Made by a program: the position numbers and the translations under genes. A model generated the notes under the pieces. The model was not told where the DNA came from and did not search any database. It was given only the letters and a program-made list of their open reading frames with translations. DNA of 64,000 nucleotides. Source: Streptomyces sp. NBC_01198 (GTDB lineage: Bacteria; Actinomycetota; Actinomycetes; Streptomycetales; Streptomycetaceae). The stretch spans positions 5,232,501 through 5,296,500 of the forward strand of contig NZ_CP108568.1 of the NCBI RefSeq assembly GCF_036010485.1, in the 5' to 3' direction. This document shows positions 62,584-64,000 of this stretch, one piece after another (position 1 is the stretch's first letter; each line of letters begins with the position of its first letter).

Positions 62584-63843
62584 ATGTCCGGCCCGTTGCT
62601 GTTCGGGACGCCCCGCCGCATCCGCCGTGGGGCGACCCTGACGTTGGTCTTCGGCACCCTGCTGGCCACCGGTGCCGCGGCCGGCAGCCTGACGGAAACG
62701 CAGCAGCGCCCCCGGGTGCGCATCGCGGCGGCCACCGCGGCCGATCCGGGCCGGCACGGCGCCAACCCGGCCCGCACCGGCGCCGCGAGCACCCCCGGCG
62801 ACGCCAAGGGCCCGCAGCAGAAGGCCGCGGAAGGCAGCGGGCGCGCACCGGTCGACAGCGAGCGCATCGCCCAGGAGATCGCCCAGGGCAAGGTCGGCGC
62901 GCAGACCGTGCAGAAACTCGTCAGCCGCAGCGGCGACCGCTGGTCGTCCTTCTACACCGCGCAGGAGTACGCCGGCCTCCAGGAGGCCCTGGACGGGCGC
63001 TACGTGGGCGTCGGGCTGTGGGTGCGGCGGATCGACGGCGGCCGCGTCCAGATCGCCCGGGTGCAGTCCGGCAGCCCGGCCCAGCGGGCCGGCGTCCGGG
63101 TCGGCGACATGCTCGCCTCGATCGACTCCACCCGGTGCGGCGGCCTCGCGGTCACCGAGGTCGTCGCCGACCTGCGCGGCGACAACACGCCGGGCAGCAC
63201 CGTCACGCTCGCCCTGCAGCGCGGCGGCCGCGCGTGGACCGTCACGATGCAGCGGGCCACCCTCGCCACCGAGGCCGTCACCGTCAGCCACCCCGGCGGC
63301 CAGGACGGCCCCACCGACATCGCCATCGACGCCTTCACCCTCGGCACCGGCAAGCAGGTGCAGGCGGCGGTGCGCACCGCCGAGCACGGCGTGCTGCTCG
63401 ACCTGCGGGGCAACTCCGGGGGGCTGGTCGAGGAGGCCGTCGCGGTGGCGTCCGCGTTCCTCGACGGCGGCCTGGTCGCCACCTACGACGTGCACGGCCG
63501 GCAGCAGGCCCTCTACGCGGCCGCCGGCGGCGACACCGCGAAGCCGCTGGTGGTCCTGGTCGACGGCGGCACCATGAGCGCCGCGGAACTGCTGGCCGGG
63601 GCGCTGCAGGACCGCGGCCGGGCGGTGGTGGTCGGCTCCCGCACCTTCGGCAAGGGCTCGGTCCAGATGCCCAGCGCCCTGCCCGACGGCTCGGTCGCCG
63701 AGCTGACCGTCGGCCACTACAGCCTGCCGGACGGCCGCGGGGTCGACGGCCGCGGCATCGACCCCGACGTCCAGGTGACCGGCGGCGCGGACCCGGCAGC
63801 CGAGGCGCGCGAGGTAATCGCTGGCCTCGGCACCCCCTCCTAG
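62584..63843 (+). CDS. S41 family C-terminal processing peptidase
   Basis: 419 residues. An N-terminal signal or anchor segment (about 15-37, TLVFGTLLATGAAAG) is followed by a short linker. A PDZ domain (about 135-215) contains VGLWVRRIDGG and GVRVGDMLASID. The tail-specific protease domain has LLDLRGNSGGLVEEAV, the nucleophile Ser332 in DGGTMSAAELL and Lys357 in TFGKGSVQ; the 25-residue Ser-Lys spacing is typical of CtpA enzymes. Acts outside the membrane on protein C termini. Conserved behind ftsEX in Streptomyces, so perhaps linked to division or hydrolase turnover; that link is inferred. Confidence 0.93.
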   Translation: MSGPLLFGTPRRIRRGATLTLVFGTLLATGAAAGSLTETQQRPRVRIAAATAADPGRHGANPARTGAASTPGDAKGPQQKAAEGSGRAPVDSERIAQEIAQGKVGAQTVQKLVSRSGDRWSSFYTAQEYAGLQEALDGRYVGVGLWVRRIDGGRVQIARVQSGSPAQRAGVRVGDMLASIDSTRCGGLAVTEVVADLRGDNTPGSTVTLALQRGGRAWTVTMQRATLATEAVTVSHPGGQDGPTDIAIDAFTLGTGKQVQAAVRTAEHGVLLDLRGNSGGLVEEAVAVASAFLDGGLVATYDVHGRQQALYAAAGGDTAKPLVVLVDGGTMSAAELLAGALQDRGRAVVVGSRTFGKGSVQMPSALPDGSVAELTVGHYSLPDGRGVDGRGIDPDVQVTGGADPAAEAREVIAGLGTPS

Positions 63844-63861
63844 TGGGAGAATGACGGGGCT

Positions 63862-64000
63862 ATGGCAAAAGAGACCGGTCGCAAGATCATCGCGCAGAAC
63901 AAGAAGGCGCGACACGATTACCTCATCCTCGACACGTACGAGGCGGGCCTGGTGCTCACGGGCACCGAGGTCAAGTCGCTCCGCATGGGCCGCGCGTCGC
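63862..64000 (+). CDS. smpB: SsrA-binding protein SmpB, 5' part (runs off window)
   Basis: The first 46 codons are present. [20 protein letters not shown] and the following [20 protein letters not shown] are the conserved SmpB beginning. SmpB delivers tmRNA to stalled ribosomes. The ATG at 63862 lies 18 bases after the S41 stop. The tmRNA gene would be expected downstream, outside the window. Confidence 0.95.
   Translation, partial: MAKETGRKIIAQNKKARHDYLILDTYEAGLVLTGTEVKSLRMGRAS

Overview
The window is high-GC actinobacterial DNA, and everything points to the genus Streptomyces or a close relative in Streptomycetaceae. The coding GC content is very high, many starts are GTG, and the 23S rRNA carries the actinobacterial helix-54 insertion. 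The gene order mtnA / mtrA-mtrB-lpqB-comF-hpf-response regulator / secA / NAD-glutamate dehydrogenase / pkaA-pkaB-prfB / ftsE-ftsX-S41 protease-smpB is the conserved chromosomal core order known from Streptomyces coelicolor. The sequence is core chromosome, not a plasmid or island, with one variable envelope-polysaccharide block in the middle.

Layout. (1) 1-2370: 3' part of a 23S rRNA gene, spacer, 5S rRNA and a strong terminator, the end of an rrn operon. (2) 2.4-5.0 kb: a membrane protein of the glycerophosphodiester-phosphodiesterase membrane-domain type and mtnA (methionine salvage). (3) 5.1-12.3 kb: the MtrA/MtrB two-component system with its lipoprotein LpqB, then comF, long-form hpf and an orphan LuxR-type response regulator. 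(4) 12.4-24.6 kb: a YcaQ-like DNA glycosylase, a GNAT acetyltransferase, secA, an Rv3235-family protein, a DUF6912 protein, a HAD phosphatase and the 1655-residue NAD-dependent glutamate dehydrogenase. (5) 24.7-45.3 kb: a cell-surface glycopolymer locus with two multi-membrane-span proteins, all four dTDP-rhamnose genes, two stand-alone glycosyltransferases, a DUF2304 protein, a flippase whose reading frame runs without a stop into a methyltransferase, three large GT2 + CDP-glycerol-phosphotransferase (TagF-like) bifunctional proteins and a second methyltransferase. (6) 45.4-49.2 kb: a CUT1 sugar ABC importer (binding lipoprotein and two permeases, no ATPase gene), one permease carrying an unusual inserted extracellular domain. 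(7) 49.2-57.8 kb: dispersed repeats, an FHA-FtsK ATPase and two transmembrane Ser/Thr kinases matching PkaA and PkaB, the second with a large propeller-like extracellular domain. (8) 57.9-64.0 kb: prfB, a repeat-rich LAETG sortase substrate, two small proteins, ftsE, ftsX, an S41 peptidase and the start of smpB.

How the parts fit. Most of the window is envelope biology: sensing (MtrAB-LpqB, PkaA/PkaB), protein export (SecA), wall-polymer synthesis and flipping (the 24.7-45.3 kb block), sortase-anchored surface protein and division/hydrolase control (FtsEX). Within the polysaccharide block the minus-strand genes from DUF2304 to rmlD are joined by 4-base start/stop overlaps, so they are probably translated as one coupled unit making and exporting a rhamnose-containing, probably teichoic-acid-like polymer. 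Several housekeeping genes (comF, mtnA, ycaQ-like, DUF6912, HAD, prfB, S41 peptidase) have a TANNNT- or CANNNT-like hexamer 6-7 bases before the start codon and no Shine-Dalgarno sequence, the arrangement of leaderless Streptomyces genes.

The points most worth following are the kinase with an extracellular propeller, the flippase-methyltransferase fused frame, the permease with an inserted SdrD-B-like domain, the trio of bifunctional polymerases, and a six-copy, 11-bp-periodic repeat upstream of pkaA. All function calls rest on reading protein motifs by eye; no database search was possible.
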